Source: Runella sp. MFBS21
GTDB lineage: Bacteria > Bacteroidota > Bacteroidia > Cytophagales > Spirosomataceae
Length of the DNA: 64,000 nucleotides
Assembly (NCBI RefSeq): GCF_029433105.1
Contig: NZ_JARNTW010000001.1
Span: forward strand, 744,001 to 808,000
Direction of reading: 5' to 3'
Of the stretch, positions 44,239-54,157 are shown in pieces. A program made the position numbers and the translations under genes. Positions within the stretch are counted from its first letter, which is position 1. Every line of letters starts with the position of its first letter. The notes below the pieces were generated by a model that was given only the letters and a program-made list of their open reading frames with translations, did not search any database and was not told where the DNA came from.

Positions 44239-44268
44239 AAAAGTTGGCTAGATTCTGGCCAACTTTTT
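44239..44268. terminator. bidirectional terminator between the ECF sigma and murB genes
   Basis: AAAAGTTGGC (44239-44248) pairs with GCCAACTTTT (44258-44267) around TAGATTCTG. T-runs on both strands; the murB stop codon lies at 44269. Confidence 0.8.
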
Positions 44269-45288
44269 CTATATGAAGTTAACTTCTGTGTGAAGTTTGA
44301 TACCGAAATTTTCTTCTACCGAAGCCTGAATTTTTTCGGCTAGTTGTTTGATTTCGGCTCCTTTACCACCCCCGTAGTTAACCAGTACAAGAGCTTGCTT
44401 TGTATGAACGCCAATATTGCCAAGGCGTTTGCCTTTCCAGCCACATTGCTCAATAAGCCATCCTGCCGGAACTTTGGTCGTATTCTCACTAACTACATAG
44501 CCCGGAATCTCGGGGTAGAGTTGTTGGAGTTGTTGGTAGTGAGAATTTGGAATTTCTGGATTTTTGAAGAAACTACCTGCATTCCCAATTTCGGCAGGGT
44601 CGGGAAGCTTACTTTTACGAATTTTGATGACTGCATCACTAATCGCCTTGATACTCAGTTCTTTGATGCTCATTTGGTCGAGCGTTTTCTGAATATCCCC
44701 ATAAGAAATATGGAAAGTGGGGGTTTTGTGAAGCTTAAATTGGACGCTCAAAATGATATATTCTCCTTTGACTTCATTTTTAAAGATACTATCTCGGTAG
44801 CCAAATTTACATTCTTCATGCGTAAAAATGCGCTTTTGACCCGTCAAGATATGAACAGCTTCGAGCCTGTAAAACGTATCTTTGATTTCTACGCCATAAG
44901 CGCCGATGTTTTGCATAGGGGCGGCACCCACGGTACCCGGAATCAGCGATAAATTTTCGAGACCTGCCCATTTTCTTTCTACACAATACATCACAAACTC
45001 ATGCCAATTTTCGCCCGCACCTGCTTGCACCCAAATATTGTCTTGGTCTTCTTTGATGGTTTGAATGCCTTTGATATTGATTTTAACCACTAGCCCATTA
45101 AAATCCTGCGTAAGTAGCAAATTACTGCCTCCGCCCAAGATAAGTTTAGGGAGTGTTTGAACGTCAGGAAGCTGAAGTAAAGTCTGAATGTCTTCGTCGT
45201 TATCCACTTCCACCAAATAGCGCGCAGTGGCGTCTATTCCGAAGGTATTGTATGATTTGAGGGAAACGTTGCTTTGGATGGTAAGCAT
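44269..45288 (-). CDS. murB: UDP-N-acetylmuramate dehydrogenase
   Basis: A 339-residue MurB from the ATG at 45288 (longer in-frame start at 45354 would overlap the upstream methyltransferase gene). MurB reduces UDP-GlcNAc-enolpyruvate to UDP-MurNAc in peptidoglycan synthesis. Landmarks: SYNTFGIDATARYLVEVD, FAD-binding LPKLILGGGSNLLLT, GLENLSLIPGTVGAAPMQNI, FKFGYRDSIFKN-like (KFGYRDSIFKNEV), and DPAEIGNAGSFFKNPEI. This is the type I length and the SER/THR-type active-site segment GNAGSFFKNP is intact. Confidence 0.96.
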   Translation of the reverse strand: MLTIQSNVSLKSYNTFGIDATARYLVEVDNDEDIQTLLQLPDVQTLPKLILGGGSNLLLTQDFNGLVVKINIKGIQTIKEDQDNIWVQAGAGENWHEFVMYCVERKWAGLENLSLIPGTVGAAPMQNIGAYGVEIKDTFYRLEAVHILTGQKRIFTHEECKFGYRDSIFKNEVKGEYIILSVQFKLHKTPTFHISYGDIQKTLDQMSIKELSIKAISDAVIKIRKSKLPDPAEIGNAGSFFKNPEIPNSHYQQLQQLYPEIPGYVVSENTTKVPAGWLIEQCGWKGKRLGNIGVHTKQALVLVNYGGGKGAEIKQLAEKIQASVEENFGIKLHTEVNFI

Positions 45289-45332
45289 TTCGTCGGCTAG
45301 ATTCTGTTGCAAATAACAAAAAAAAGGTTGTT

Positions 45333-46538
45333 TTACAAAGCTTTTACCAAACAAGCCATATAAAACCCATCAAAACCCTGAAGCGCCGGAGAAGTACGTT
45401 CTTCTTGTAAGAGTTGCCATTTTGAACCCTGTTCACTCAAAAAACGTCTGACTTGATCTTCGCTTTCGGATGGTAAAATACTGCAAGTGGCATATACGAG
45501 CTTACCGCCTGCTTTTACCATTTGAGAATACCCATTGAGGATTTCATACTGAGTTTGACGAATTTGGGTCAAAAACTCAGGCTTCAATTTCCATTTTGAA
45601 TCGGGATTGCGGCGTAGCACGCCGAGTCCTGAGCAAGGTACATCGAGCAGTACGCGGTCGGCGGTATCGCGTAGCCTTTTGATGGTTTTGGCTTCGATAG
45701 GGCGCGTTTCTACATTGCTTACGCCATTGCGGCGAGCTCGGCGTCGGAGTTCATCGAGTTTCCATGCTTCGATGTCCATCGCAATGAGCCTTCCTTGATT
45801 TTGCATCAAAGCAGCGAGATGGAGGGTTTTTCCACCTGCGCCCGCACAAGCATCTACTACGCGCATACCGGGGTGTACATCCAGCATAGGGGCAATCCGC
45901 TGCGAACCTGCGTCTTGTACTTCAAAAAATCCATTTTTGAAAAGCTCGGTTTGAAATACATTTTTCTTTTCTGTCAATACAAGAGCTTGAGGTAAATCAG
46001 GCAGCTGTTCAGTAAAGATATTTTGGTTTGCCAAAGCTTTTCTCAGTTCTTGGGTATTGGTTTTGAGGGTATTGGCTCTTAATACTACGGGAGCTGTTTG
46101 ATTGAGTGCATGAAGCTCTGCCTCCCAATTATTACCCAATTCGGTCGAACCTGTTTCATCTAGCCAATCAGGAACAGATTCTCTTATTTTACGAATCTTG
46201 AGCGCTTCTTCGTAGGCTTTTTTGATAACAACAGGAGAGAGATGCGCAAACTCTACCCAAGGTGGTAAGGTGTTTCCTTTGATAATCTGCCATGCCCCAA
46301 AAAGATCAAGGTACTGAGATGACTCATCCACTTTGGCGGTTTCGACTACAAAAGTCAGTAATCGCCACCAGCGTACGATTTCGTAAGTGTTTTCCGCAAT
46401 AAATCCACGGTCGCGGGCGCCCCATTGCCGATTTGATTTGAGCACTTGCTCGATTACTTTGTCGGCTTGGCGATTTTTTTCGAAGATTTCGCTGAGAGCA
46501 AAAACCGTAGCTTCCACAAGTACCCGATGAAAGCGCAT
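45333..46538 (-). CDS. RsmB/NOP-family RNA (cytosine-5) methyltransferase
   Basis: A 401-residue SAM-dependent m5C methyltransferase of the RsmB/Sun family that modifies 16S rRNA. The N-terminus resembles NusB-like RNA-binding domains. The catalytic part has the SAM motif VVDACAGAGGKTLHLA, IAMDIEAWKL, DVPCSGLGVLRRNPDSKWK and LVYATCSILPSESEDQV, which contain the two cysteines used in catalysis. The ATG at 46538 fits the -7 element at 46577-46584; a longer start at 46565 would leave almost no leader. It lies 44 bases upstream of murB on the same strand, so they are probably one unit. Confidence 0.92.
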   Translation of the reverse strand: MRFHRVLVEATVFALSEIFEKNRQADKVIEQVLKSNRQWGARDRGFIAENTYEIVRWWRLLTFVVETAKVDESSQYLDLFGAWQIIKGNTLPPWVEFAHLSPVVIKKAYEEALKIRKIRESVPDWLDETGSTELGNNWEAELHALNQTAPVVLRANTLKTNTQELRKALANQNIFTEQLPDLPQALVLTEKKNVFQTELFKNGFFEVQDAGSQRIAPMLDVHPGMRVVDACAGAGGKTLHLAALMQNQGRLIAMDIEAWKLDELRRRARRNGVSNVETRPIEAKTIKRLRDTADRVLLDVPCSGLGVLRRNPDSKWKLKPEFLTQIRQTQYEILNGYSQMVKAGGKLVYATCSILPSESEDQVRRFLSEQGSKWQLLQEERTSPALQGFDGFYMACLVKAL

Positions 46539-46576
46539 GTTATTTTGTTTTGTAGTAGTTGTCATAAAAATTGGGA

Positions 46577-46584
46577 CAAAAGTA
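46577..46584 (-). promoter_or_regulatory. Bacteroidota -7 element TACTTTTG for the RsmB-like gene
   Basis: Minus-strand exact TAnnTTTG match about 40 bases before the ATG at 46538. Confidence 0.4.
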
Positions 46585-46628
46585 CGCTAAAGTCTTACTT
46601 TACTAAAATCAAATTGAATAGACCTCTG

Positions 46629-46636
46629 TACTTTTG
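46629..46636 (+). promoter_or_regulatory. Bacteroidota -7 element TACTTTTG for panD
   Basis: Plus-strand exact TAnnTTTG match, about 100 bases before panD. It shares the divergent region with the RsmB-like gene's element. Confidence 0.35.
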
Positions 46637-46732
46637 AAAATTAAAGACGAACTTTGCGGCATTCTTAAAGGTTATTTCAACGCCGATTTTTTTTAAAAAC
46701 GGTTTTAAACTAACTGATAATATTCTAACATC

Positions 46733-47083
46733 ATGTTTGTAACCCTCTTTAAATCTAAAATTCACCGCGTCAAAGTTACCCAAGCCGAGCTGAATTATGT
46801 AGGTAGTATCACGATTGACGAAGACCTCATGGACGCGGCTGGAATCCTCGAAAATGAGCAAGTGCATGTGGTCAACAACAATAATGGTGAGCGGCTCATT
46901 ACGTATGTTATCAAAGGTGAACGTGGAACGGGCATCATTTGTCTCAATGGTGCAGCAGCTCGTAAAGCCCAAGTTGGGGATGTCGTGATTATTATTTCTT
47001 ATGGTATGATGACCGAAGAAGAAGCAAAAACTTTCCAACCTAAAATCGTTTTTCCCGACGAAAACAACCTCATTGTGAAATAG
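46733..47083 (+). CDS. panD: aspartate 1-decarboxylase (pyruvoyl enzyme)
   Basis: A 116-residue PanD, normal length. It decarboxylates L-aspartate to beta-alanine for pantothenate synthesis and is made as a proenzyme that cleaves itself at Gly-Ser to form the pyruvoyl cofactor. The self-cleavage site is [15 protein letters not shown] (Gly-Ser, S25), preceded by [14 protein letters not shown], and the rest matches closely ([20 protein letters not shown]). It heads a run of four plus-strand genes with short gaps. Confidence 0.97.
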   Translation: MFVTLFKSKIHRVKVTQAELNYVGSITIDEDLMDAAGILENEQVHVVNNNNGERLITYVIKGERGTGIICLNGAAARKAQVGDVVIIISYGMMTEEEAKTFQPKIVFPDENNLIVK

Positions 47084-47111
47084 TGCCAAATCGCTATTTA
47101 CTTTTCAAAAG

Positions 47112-48158
47112 ATGAAAAATATTGTCAAATACATCATTTCATTGGCAGTGGCTGGGGGCTTGATGTGGTACGTTTTCAAAGACATGGATTTGGCGGCTAT
47201 GTGGGCCAAATTCCAAAATGCCAATCATAGTTGGCTTATCCTCGTAGCGATTTTTACCATCATTGCGGCTTGGAGCCGCGCTTATCGTTGGAATATGCTC
47301 TTGGAGCCTGTGGGCTATAAGCCTTCGGGTTTCAACTCGACGGTAGCGGTTTTTACGGGATATTTTGCCAATCAATTGATTCCAAGGGCAGGGGAGGTGA
47401 CGCGCTGTGGCACACTCAATCGCCTCGAAAAAGTACCAGTCAATGTGAGTTTTGGGACGGTTGTAGCAGAGCGGGTGTTTGATGTGGTTTCGTTATTGTT
47501 ATTAATAGGTCTAGCCTTTGTGCTGGAATTTGGGCGTTTGAGTGATTTCTTTATGAGCCTTTTTGGTGAAAAACTAGGGCTCGGAAAAGAAGGCGGCTCT
47601 AATAGAATAGTACTTCTGGCAGGGGTAGGAGTAATAGGAATAGGCTTGGCGGTGGCGGCGTGGTGGTTTTACAGAAAAAATGCCGAACGTCTGCGTCAGA
47701 ATGCACTCTTTGCTAAAATTGAAGGTTTTGTGTTAGGTTTGGTTGACGGGCTATTGAGTATTCGAAAACTTCGGAGTCCGGCGGCTTTTGTCTTTCATAC
47801 TGTGCTGATTTGGGTGATGTACTTCTTGAGTTCTTATGTGTGCTTTTTTGTACTACCTGAGTCGTCGGGGCTTTCTTTGTTGGCAGGGCTTACGGTATTG
47901 ATTATGGGTGGATTAGGTATGTCGGCTCCCGTACAGGGGGGGATAGGCCCATATCATATTTTGGTGAGTAGTGCTTTGGTATTGTATGGATTATCCAAAG
48001 AAAATGGATTGGCGTTGGCCACTTATATCCACGGTACGCAAATGATTCTGATGTTGATTTTGGGCGGTATTTCGTTTATCATTACGCTGGTCAAAAGTCC
48101 CAAAGCCTCAAATCAAACAGATTCTGTAACACATTCTATTCCAAACAAAAATGTCTAG
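47112..48158 (+). CDS. lysylphosphatidylglycerol synthase transmembrane-domain-like protein (UPF0104)
   Basis: A 348-residue integral membrane protein with about eight hydrophobic segments (for example [34 protein letters not shown] and [19 protein letters not shown]). The sequence [20 protein letters not shown] and [22 protein letters not shown] match the LPG_synthase_TM family. Such proteins in Bacteroidota usually lack the aminoacyl transfer domain; a lipid-flipping or scaffolding role has been suggested for the family but is not shown for this gene. The stop overlaps rfaE2 by 8 bases, and panD precedes by 28 bases. Confidence 0.88.
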   Translation: MKNIVKYIISLAVAGGLMWYVFKDMDLAAMWAKFQNANHSWLILVAIFTIIAAWSRAYRWNMLLEPVGYKPSGFNSTVAVFTGYFANQLIPRAGEVTRCGTLNRLEKVPVNVSFGTVVAERVFDVVSLLLLIGLAFVLEFGRLSDFFMSLFGEKLGLGKEGGSNRIVLLAGVGVIGIGLAVAAWWFYRKNAERLRQNALFAKIEGFVLGLVDGLLSIRKLRSPAAFVFHTVLIWVMYFLSSYVCFFVLPESSGLSLLAGLTVLIMGGLGMSAPVQGGIGPYHILVSSALVLYGLSKENGLALATYIHGTQMILMLILGGISFIITLVKSPKASNQTDSVTHSIPNKNV

Positions 48159-48636
48159 TACTGCCGACAAAATTATGAGCTGGGAAGCTGCCGCCCAAGT
48201 TGCACGCGAATGGCAAGCCGAAGGGAAGAAAATTGTATTTACCAATGGGTGTTTTGACATTGTTCATTTAGGACATATCGACTATCTCGAAAAATCACGT
48301 GCTTTGGGCGATAAGCTGGTTTTGGGCTTGAATACCGACGCGTCGGTGAGTCGTTTAAAAGGCCCTTCTCGCCCCGTGGTCAACGAATACGCCCGCGCCC
48401 GTTTGATGGCGGCCTTGTCGTTTGTAGATACTGTCATTTTGTTTGATGAACCTACTCCATTGGAGCTAATTCAGACAATTTGTCCTGATATTTTGGTGAA
48501 AGGTGATGATTATACACCCCAAAACATCGTTGGCGCAGATTTTGTAGTAGGTAGAGGAGGAGAAGTGAAGACCATCGCCTTGGTGAAAGGGTATTCGACG
48601 ACTTCTTTGATTGAAAAAATTAAAAACAGCTATTAA
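48151..48636 (+). CDS. rfaE2: D-glycero-beta-D-manno-heptose 1-phosphate adenylyltransferase
   Basis: A 161-residue nucleotidyltransferase corresponding to the C-terminal half of E. coli HldE. It activates heptose-1-phosphate with ATP on the way to ADP-heptose for lipopolysaccharide cores. The nucleotidyltransferase motif is [20 protein letters not shown], followed by [19 protein letters not shown] and the terminal [11 protein letters not shown]. The separate kinase (RfaE1) is not in the window. Overlaps the upstream LPG-synthase-like gene by 8 bases. Confidence 0.93.
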   Translation: MSSTADKIMSWEAAAQVAREWQAEGKKIVFTNGCFDIVHLGHIDYLEKSRALGDKLVLGLNTDASVSRLKGPSRPVVNEYARARLMAALSFVDTVILFDEPTPLELIQTICPDILVKGDDYTPQNIVGADFVVGRGGEVKTIALVKGYSTTSLIEKIKNSY

Positions 48637-48739
48637 CTCGATTTTAGTTGGATTTTGGTGATTTTAATTAGTTTTAAGTTTGAACTTATCCACTAAAATC
48701 GAAACCAATTAAAATCGGTAAAATCTAAATCCAAAAATC

Positions 48740-49450
48740 ATGGGTGGTTTAATTCTAATTGGACTGGTATTTATGGTCATTGGGATGTTTGTCCAATGGC
48801 GTTTGAAAAGTAAATTTACGGAATACTCACAAGTAGGCTTGATGAATGGCCTCTCGGGCGCAGAAATAGCCCAACGAATGCTTCGAGATAATGGTATCTA
48901 CGATGTCAGAATCACACAAGTAGAAGGAATGCTCACCGACCACTACAATCCTGCCGATAAAACTGTCAATTTGAGTGCAGATGTGTACCATGGTAGAAGT
49001 GTATCGGCGGCAGCGGTAGCAGCGCACGAATGCGGCCACGCCGTGCAGCATAAAGTAGCCTATGCACCTCTTAAAATGCGTTCGGCACTGGTACCTGTGG
49101 TGCAAGTGTGTAGCAATATTCTTAATATTTTTAATATGGGAATGTTGTTTTTGGGCGGATTTATTTTCTATAACCAAGGGATTGTGAGTACTACTTTGTT
49201 GACTATCTTGGTAGCGGCAAACTTGGGAGTTACTCTTTTTGCACTCATTACTTTACCAGTAGAATTTGATGCAAGCCGTAGAGCTTTGGCTTGGGTAGAG
49301 CAAAGAGGCATTGTCAATCGAAATGAATATGATATGGCCAAAGACGCTCTGTGGTGGGCGGCTATGACCTACGTAGTGGCGGCATTGGGCGCCTTAGCAA
49401 ACTTGATGTATTACGTTAGTTTGTTGCTTGGAAGAAGAAGCGATGACTAA
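48740..49450 (+). CDS. zinc metallopeptidase, YugP family
   Basis: A 236-residue membrane metalloprotease. The zinc motif is AAHECGHAVQH (HExxH variant HECGH). Membrane segments flank it: LILIGLVFMVIGMFVQW at the N-terminus, and ILNIFNMGMLFLGGFIFYN and LTILVAANLGVTLFALITL after the motif. The ending VAALGALANLMYYVSLLLG is typical. YugP proteins (DUF981) are uncharacterised proteases found across bacteria. A strong terminator follows. Confidence 0.92.
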   Translation: MGGLILIGLVFMVIGMFVQWRLKSKFTEYSQVGLMNGLSGAEIAQRMLRDNGIYDVRITQVEGMLTDHYNPADKTVNLSADVYHGRSVSAAAVAAHECGHAVQHKVAYAPLKMRSALVPVVQVCSNILNIFNMGMLFLGGFIFYNQGIVSTTLLTILVAANLGVTLFALITLPVEFDASRRALAWVEQRGIVNRNEYDMAKDALWWAAMTYVVAALGALANLMYYVSLLLGRRSDD

Positions 49451-49474
49451 TTTTAAGTCCAAATAATTTTATAC

Positions 49475-49502
49475 AAAAAAGGCGGGGGAACCCGCCTTTT
49501 TT
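49475..49502. terminator. bidirectional terminator after the YugP-like gene
   Basis: AAAAAAGGCGGG (49475-49486) pairs perfectly with CCCGCCTTTTTT (49491-49502) around GGGA. It also serves the convergent large secreted-protein gene, whose stop is at 49506. Confidence 0.9.
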
Positions 49503-49505
49503 GTG

Positions 49506-52500
49506 CTATTCCAATACTTGTATCCATCCTTTACAGGGTATATCGCCCGGTAGAGAGAGTTGATAAAAATAAGTTCCTGCTGAAACGTCTTTACCCCAAT
49601 CGTCGGCATAATTGGTACTACTGAAAGTAAGCTTGCCCCAACGATTAAATATCTCTAGACGAGTGCCAGCAACACCGATGACAAAAGTATCATTTTTGCC
49701 ATCACCATTTGGGGTAATTACATTAGGGATTTTATCTAAATTCAAGACATTGACCGATTGAGTGACTGACGACTCGCACCCTCGGGCTGAATAAGCCTTA
49801 AGAGTTACTTGGTAGGTGCCATTTTGGGTGTAAGTAATAGGTGAGGGCGTCAGGGTAGTAGCCTTTACACCATTGCCCAAATCCCACTCATATCTTGCGG
49901 CTCCTGAGGTTTTGTTGACATATTGTAGCGTAGTTGGCTGACCGCAAGTATAGGAAGGTACTATATCAAACGCCATATTTTGAGGACCTCTTTCGATACT
50001 AACCGTTACATTCTTTTTAGGTCTGCACCCGTCAGGATACACCGCCGTCACCGTATAGGTAGTAGTCTGGGTGGGCGTCGCAATAGGGTTTTTGATAAGG
50101 GTATCGCTCAGTGACGGGGAAGGTGTCCAGCGGAAAGTGGCATTTCCTTCGGCCAAAAGAAGCGCGCTTTGGCCCGCACAAATAGTGGTATCTGGTGATA
50201 CTTTAAAATCAGGTTTATTGTCTTCTATCCTAACTGTAATGCTTTTTTGCGGCCTACAGCCATCGGCATACAAACCCGTCACTGTGTAGGTAGTTGTTTG
50301 GGTAGGCTTGGCTGATACGGTAGTACCTACCGAATCACTCAAAGTACTGGAAGGATTCCAGCGAAAGCGTGGGGCATTTCCTAAAGCCGTCAATAGGGTA
50401 CTTTGTCCCGAACATAAAGTGGTGTCTTTGAGGGCATTAAAATCGGGTTTTGCATTATCAATACGTACTGTCACGTTGCGAGTTACGGTACATACCGAGT
50501 CAGTAATTGTACAGATAAATTGAGTAGTGGCATTGACATGAGCGATAGGGTTGGCAATATTGGGATTGCTCAATCCTGCGGCGGGACTCCAAGTATATTT
50601 GATGCCTCCTTGAGCCAATAAAGGCACACCTACATTGCTACACACGGTGGTATCTCCTTTGGCGCTTGCTTTGCTAGTTCCTACTTTGATAATTTTAGTG
50701 ACTATATCTTGTCCACGGCATACAAGCGGGTTGAAGGCCCGTAAAGTGACACGATACTCTCCTGGTTGATTAAAAGTATAAGTGGCTTTGTTGGGGTCGC
50801 GGGAAATGGTATTTCCTTCTATATCCCATGTATAAGTTTTGCCTCCTTGACTGATATTGATAAAATCTAAGGTCAACGGAGCACAGCCCGATACCACGCC
50901 TTTTTGAGAACCCAAGTAAGGGTCAAAGTCGGCCTTGAGACGATCTATGTCAATTTTAAAAGCGGCATTATTACAGTTGTCACTGTTATTGGTTCGTGAC
51001 CAAGCCATCGGAGTAGTAGGAAAACGAGACCCCCCACACGCACAAGTAGCGTGATAGATGATGCCATTTTTAGAAAAACGACTTGTGCCACCATCTACAT
51101 GGTCGCCTCGGTCTACGTCACCAGGACTAGAGTTTCCAAAAAAAGTACTGTATAATAAAGATTTTGCACCTTTCTCAAGAATGGCAATGTAAAAATTGTT
51201 GCCATTTGTATTTTGTTGGTAAGCATCGGTAGTGATAGGAAGCCCCGTAGTACTACTGTAAGGGTTGTTTCGATTACGAGTATTGACTACTCCTCCCCAG
51301 CCCGAAAAGTAGATGTTCCCACATTCATTTACTAAAAAAGCAGTGGGTGAAATATCGGGACGGGCACGACTGGAGCCAATAGTAGTAGAAAATACCGTGC
51401 TAGATAGGTTTTTGTCTAAGGCGTGAATAAACTGACCTGCGTTTAGGTTGCGATAAGTGCCTGTAGTAGTGGCGTATCTCCCTCGAGTAAGGCCAATAGC
51501 ATAGACATTTTCTTCGGCGTCAATATCTACCAGATAGGCGACATCGGAGCTATCAGTACCTAGGTAAGTAAGTTGCTCAAACTTATCATTCGAAAACTTA
51601 GCGATAAACCCGTCTTCTATCCCACTTAGGGTACCTTTATAAGCACCCGCTTTTGCGGGAAGGTTGCTACTTCGAGTACCTCCCGTGACATAGAATGCGC
51701 CCGAAGGTGCCCACTTGATACCGTAGGCAGCATCAATGGCTGTACCTCCTAAATAGGTACTCATCACAAGATTTTGTAAGCTAGCATTGAGTTTAAAAAC
51801 TACCGCATCTTGTCGCCCACCGTATTGGTTAGTAATTCCATTTACTACTGGAAAATTAGTAGAGTTGGTAGAAGTCGCTACATATACATTGTCTTGGGCA
51901 TCTACTACCACTTCTCCTCGAAACTCATCACCATAATTGCGGACAGTTAGGTCAAAAGCATTACATATACCATCATTGCCATTGCCTCCTACAAAAGTGC
52001 TTCCTTCGAGTCTTGTACCGGTGGTATTGAGTTTAAGCACAAAAATATCACTCCCATTTTCAAGTTCCAGACCATCAATAGGGGTAGTACGAGTGCCTCC
52101 GCCAAATCTTGTTTGATAGGCTCCTGTAGTAGTAGGAAAATTGGAGGAAGAAGTAGTTCCAAAAATCACCAACTCATTTTTATGATTGACAATCATACTA
52201 TGAGGGATGTCGGTAAAAGCTCCCCCAATGTAAGTGGCGTAGAGCAAGCGACTACCATCAGGAGTGAATTTCAATACGCCCACGTCCACTTGACCGCTAA
52301 GGCGTGTTTGAAAAGCCCCTGTCGTAGCTGGAAAGACCCGCGTATCCAAAATAGTCCCCGCAGTATAAAGATTGCCGTCTTCGTCGTAAGTAGCAGCGTG
52401 GCCCCAGTTATCAGCAAAAGACCCCGAAAATGACGAAAAAACAAGCTCAGGGTCAATCGTAAGGGTGTGCTCTTTTTGGTATCCTTTCGGAAACTCAAAA

Positions 52501-53174
52501 GAAACCCGATTGCCTTCCAAGCGGTATTGGGTGGTTATTTCACGGGTACGGTCATTGACTTCCTGATAGGTATAAGGTTTAAGTTCATTGAAGGTATTGA
52601 CAGTAGTCTCGACTGTGAGCTGATTGTCGATGAGTTTGAGCGATTTACCACCTACATATTTAAGCTTGATGCGCGAAGCATCGGCCTGAGGCGCTACCAA
52701 AAATTCGTATTTGAGGGTTTGGCGAAAAGCATACATTTTGAAGTCAATGCCAGGATACACGTCACGATAGATGATTTCGCCAAAAGAAGGAACATTAGAG
52801 GCCCATTTGGTAGGATTACTATCCAAAAAATAATTATTACTGCTAGCATTAGGGTGCTGTTCTTCGACTTTAAAAGCGGCATTAGCATCTTCAAATAGCA
52901 CTTCTACAGCGTGGCTGTTTACTACATCCGACGTACGGGCGTTGGCTAGACTGCCCATGGCATGGCGACTTTTGAGGGCTTCGGCATCAAAGAAAACGTA
53001 CATCAGCGATTTCTCTTTCAACAATAGATACCCCCCAGGGATTTCGGCCCGATAACGAATGGCGGCATCCCATTGTCCTTGATTGCGCACAAACCGAACC
53101 GCAGCGGGATTTTGAGCCTGTATCCCGTCGATAACCCACAACAACAAAAAGATAGTACGTAAAATTTGCTTCAT
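49506..53174 (-). CDS. large secreted protein with PKD-type repeats and gliding-motility (type IX) C-terminal domain
   Basis: A 1222-residue exported protein. A signal peptide (MKQILRTIFLLLWVIDGIQA) precedes the DUF7948-like N-terminal region common to bacteroidetal surface proteins (NQGQWDAAIRYRAEIPGGYL). A long section of SBBP-type repeats follows (DNVYVATSTNSTNFP, YGGRQDAVVFKLN), then a PKD domain (about residues 780-850) and two or three near-repeats of about 85 residues, each with DTTLCSGQSTLLTA- or DTTICAGQSALLLA-like openings and a DGCRPQKS- or DGCRPKKN-like end. A further PKD domain and the C-terminal sorting domain VPNVITPNGDGKNDTFVIGV...WIQVLE complete it. Export through the type IX system and a surface role are inferred from the C-terminal domain. 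Confidence 0.88.
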   Translation of the reverse strand: MKQILRTIFLLLWVIDGIQAQNPAAVRFVRNQGQWDAAIRYRAEIPGGYLLLKEKSLMYVFFDAEALKSRHAMGSLANARTSDVVNSHAVEVLFEDANAAFKVEEQHPNASSNNYFLDSNPTKWASNVPSFGEIIYRDVYPGIDFKMYAFRQTLKYEFLVAPQADASRIKLKYVGGKSLKLIDNQLTVETTVNTFNELKPYTYQEVNDRTREITTQYRLEGNRVSFEFPKGYQKEHTLTIDPELVFSSFSGSFADNWGHAATYDEDGNLYTAGTILDTRVFPATTGAFQTRLSGQVDVGVLKFTPDGSRLLYATYIGGAFTDIPHSMIVNHKNELVIFGTTSSSNFPTTTGAYQTRFGGGTRTTPIDGLELENGSDIFVLKLNTTGTRLEGSTFVGGNGNDGICNAFDLTVRNYGDEFRGEVVVDAQDNVYVATSTNSTNFPVVNGITNQYGGRQDAVVFKLNASLQNLVMSTYLGGTAIDAAYGIKWAPSGAFYVTGGTRSSNLPAKAGAYKGTLSGIEDGFIAKFSNDKFEQLTYLGTDSSDVAYLVDIDAEENVYAIGLTRGRYATTTGTYRNLNAGQFIHALDKNLSSTVFSTTIGSSRARPDISPTAFLVNECGNIYFSGWGGVVNTRNRNNPYSSTTGLPITTDAYQQNTNGNNFYIAILEKGAKSLLYSTFFGNSSPGDVDRGDHVDGGTSRFSKNGIIYHATCACGGSRFPTTPMAWSRTNNSDNCNNAAFKIDIDRLKADFDPYLGSQKGVVSGCAPLTLDFINISQGGKTYTWDIEGNTISRDPNKATYTFNQPGEYRVTLRAFNPLVCRGQDIVTKIIKVGTSKASAKGDTTVCSNVGVPLLAQGGIKYTWSPAAGLSNPNIANPIAHVNATTQFICTITDSVCTVTRNVTVRIDNAKPDFNALKDTTLCSGQSTLLTALGNAPRFRWNPSSTLSDSVGTTVSAKPTQTTTYTVTGLYADGCRPQKSITVRIEDNKPDFKVSPDTTICAGQSALLLAEGNATFRWTPSPSLSDTLIKNPIATPTQTTTYTVTAVYPDGCRPKKNVTVSIERGPQNMAFDIVPSYTCGQPTTLQYVNKTSGAARYEWDLGNGVKATTLTPSPITYTQNGTYQVTLKAYSARGCESSVTQSVNVLNLDKIPNVITPNGDGKNDTFVIGVAGTRLEIFNRWGKLTFSSTNYADDWGKDVSAGTYFYQLSLPGDIPCKGWIQVLE

Positions 53175-53254
53175 ACCAAAAATAACGAAAAATAGGGCTT
53201 CTAAATTACGGAGGCGGGCAATTTACTGATAGCAAATACAAAGGAGTGAAAATT

Positions 53255-54058
53255 CTACCCCTTCGACAATTCTTTGGCGCGTTTTTCGGCGGCCAAAATC
53301 CCTGCTTGAAGGGTTTGGGATAGTTCTCCTTCTTCAAAAGTACGTAAAGCTGCTTCAGTAGTTCCCCCTTTTGAGGCTACCGCCTTGATAAGGTCGTCGA
53401 GGCTTTTGTCGGCATTGTTGATAAGGTGAAATGAGCCAAGCATGGTTTGTTTTACCAAAAGCGTAGCAAGTGATTCCTCAAAACCCATTTTTTTACCAGC
53501 TTCTACCATTGACTTTACGAGATAATAAAAATAAGCTGGCCCACTACCACTGAGTGCCGTGACGGCATCAAGCATGGATTCATCTTCCAAAAAAACCGAA
53601 CGACCAGTGGCATTGATGAGGTTATCGACTTTGAGGAGTTGGGCAAAACTTAATTCTTTGGCCGCCGAAAAACCCGTAATTCCCATGCCAAGCATGGCAG
53701 GTGTATTGGGCATGGCTCTAATCACAAGTCGATGATTGAGGGCGTCTTGGATAGTACTGATTGGAATCCCCGCCATGATCGAAAGCACCACTTGCTGTGG
53801 CTGGAGCACTTCGCGTAAAGCTGCCTGTACATTCGTAAAATCTTGGGGCTTTACCGAAACAATCACTACATCATAGTCGCCAATGTGCGAGCTGATCGTT
53901 TCGATGACTACGCCCGTGTTTTCAGTACGAAGGGCTTTGGCGCGGTCGGCGCTTTTTTCGATTAAAAGAAGATTCTCCTTTTTTACTAAATCATATTGTA
54001 GAAATGATTTGGCAAAGGCCATTCCCATATTTCCACAACCTACTATGGCAATTTTCAT
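53255..54058 (-). CDS. proC: pyrroline-5-carboxylate reductase
   Basis: A 267-residue ProC, the last enzyme of proline synthesis (P5C to proline, using NAD(P)H). The Rossmann motif is KIAIVGCGNMGMAFAKSFL, followed by VVIVSVKPQDF and IRAMPNTPAMLGMGITG. The C-terminal dimer domain carries ALSGSGPAYFYYLVKSM and ASKGGTTEAALRTFEEGE. Length and motifs are standard. Divergent from the AAA/HNH operon. Confidence 0.96.
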   Translation of the reverse strand: MKIAIVGCGNMGMAFAKSFLQYDLVKKENLLLIEKSADRAKALRTENTGVVIETISSHIGDYDVVIVSVKPQDFTNVQAALREVLQPQQVVLSIMAGIPISTIQDALNHRLVIRAMPNTPAMLGMGITGFSAAKELSFAQLLKVDNLINATGRSVFLEDESMLDAVTALSGSGPAYFYYLVKSMVEAGKKMGFEESLATLLVKQTMLGSFHLINNADKSLDDLIKAVASKGGTTEAALRTFEEGELSQTLQAGILAAEKRAKELSKG

Positions 54059-54157
54059 TAGTTTTGACTAAATAGTTGGTGATTACGTCGCAAAATTGGG
54101 GATAATTCAGCAATAAAACGCGTTTTTAAGTAAGTTTACAAAAAAGATAAGGGTTTT

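Noticed and set aside
44269-45354. Longer MurB start at 45354
   Set aside because: It would overlap the RsmB-like coding sequence, and the added residues are unlike MurB.
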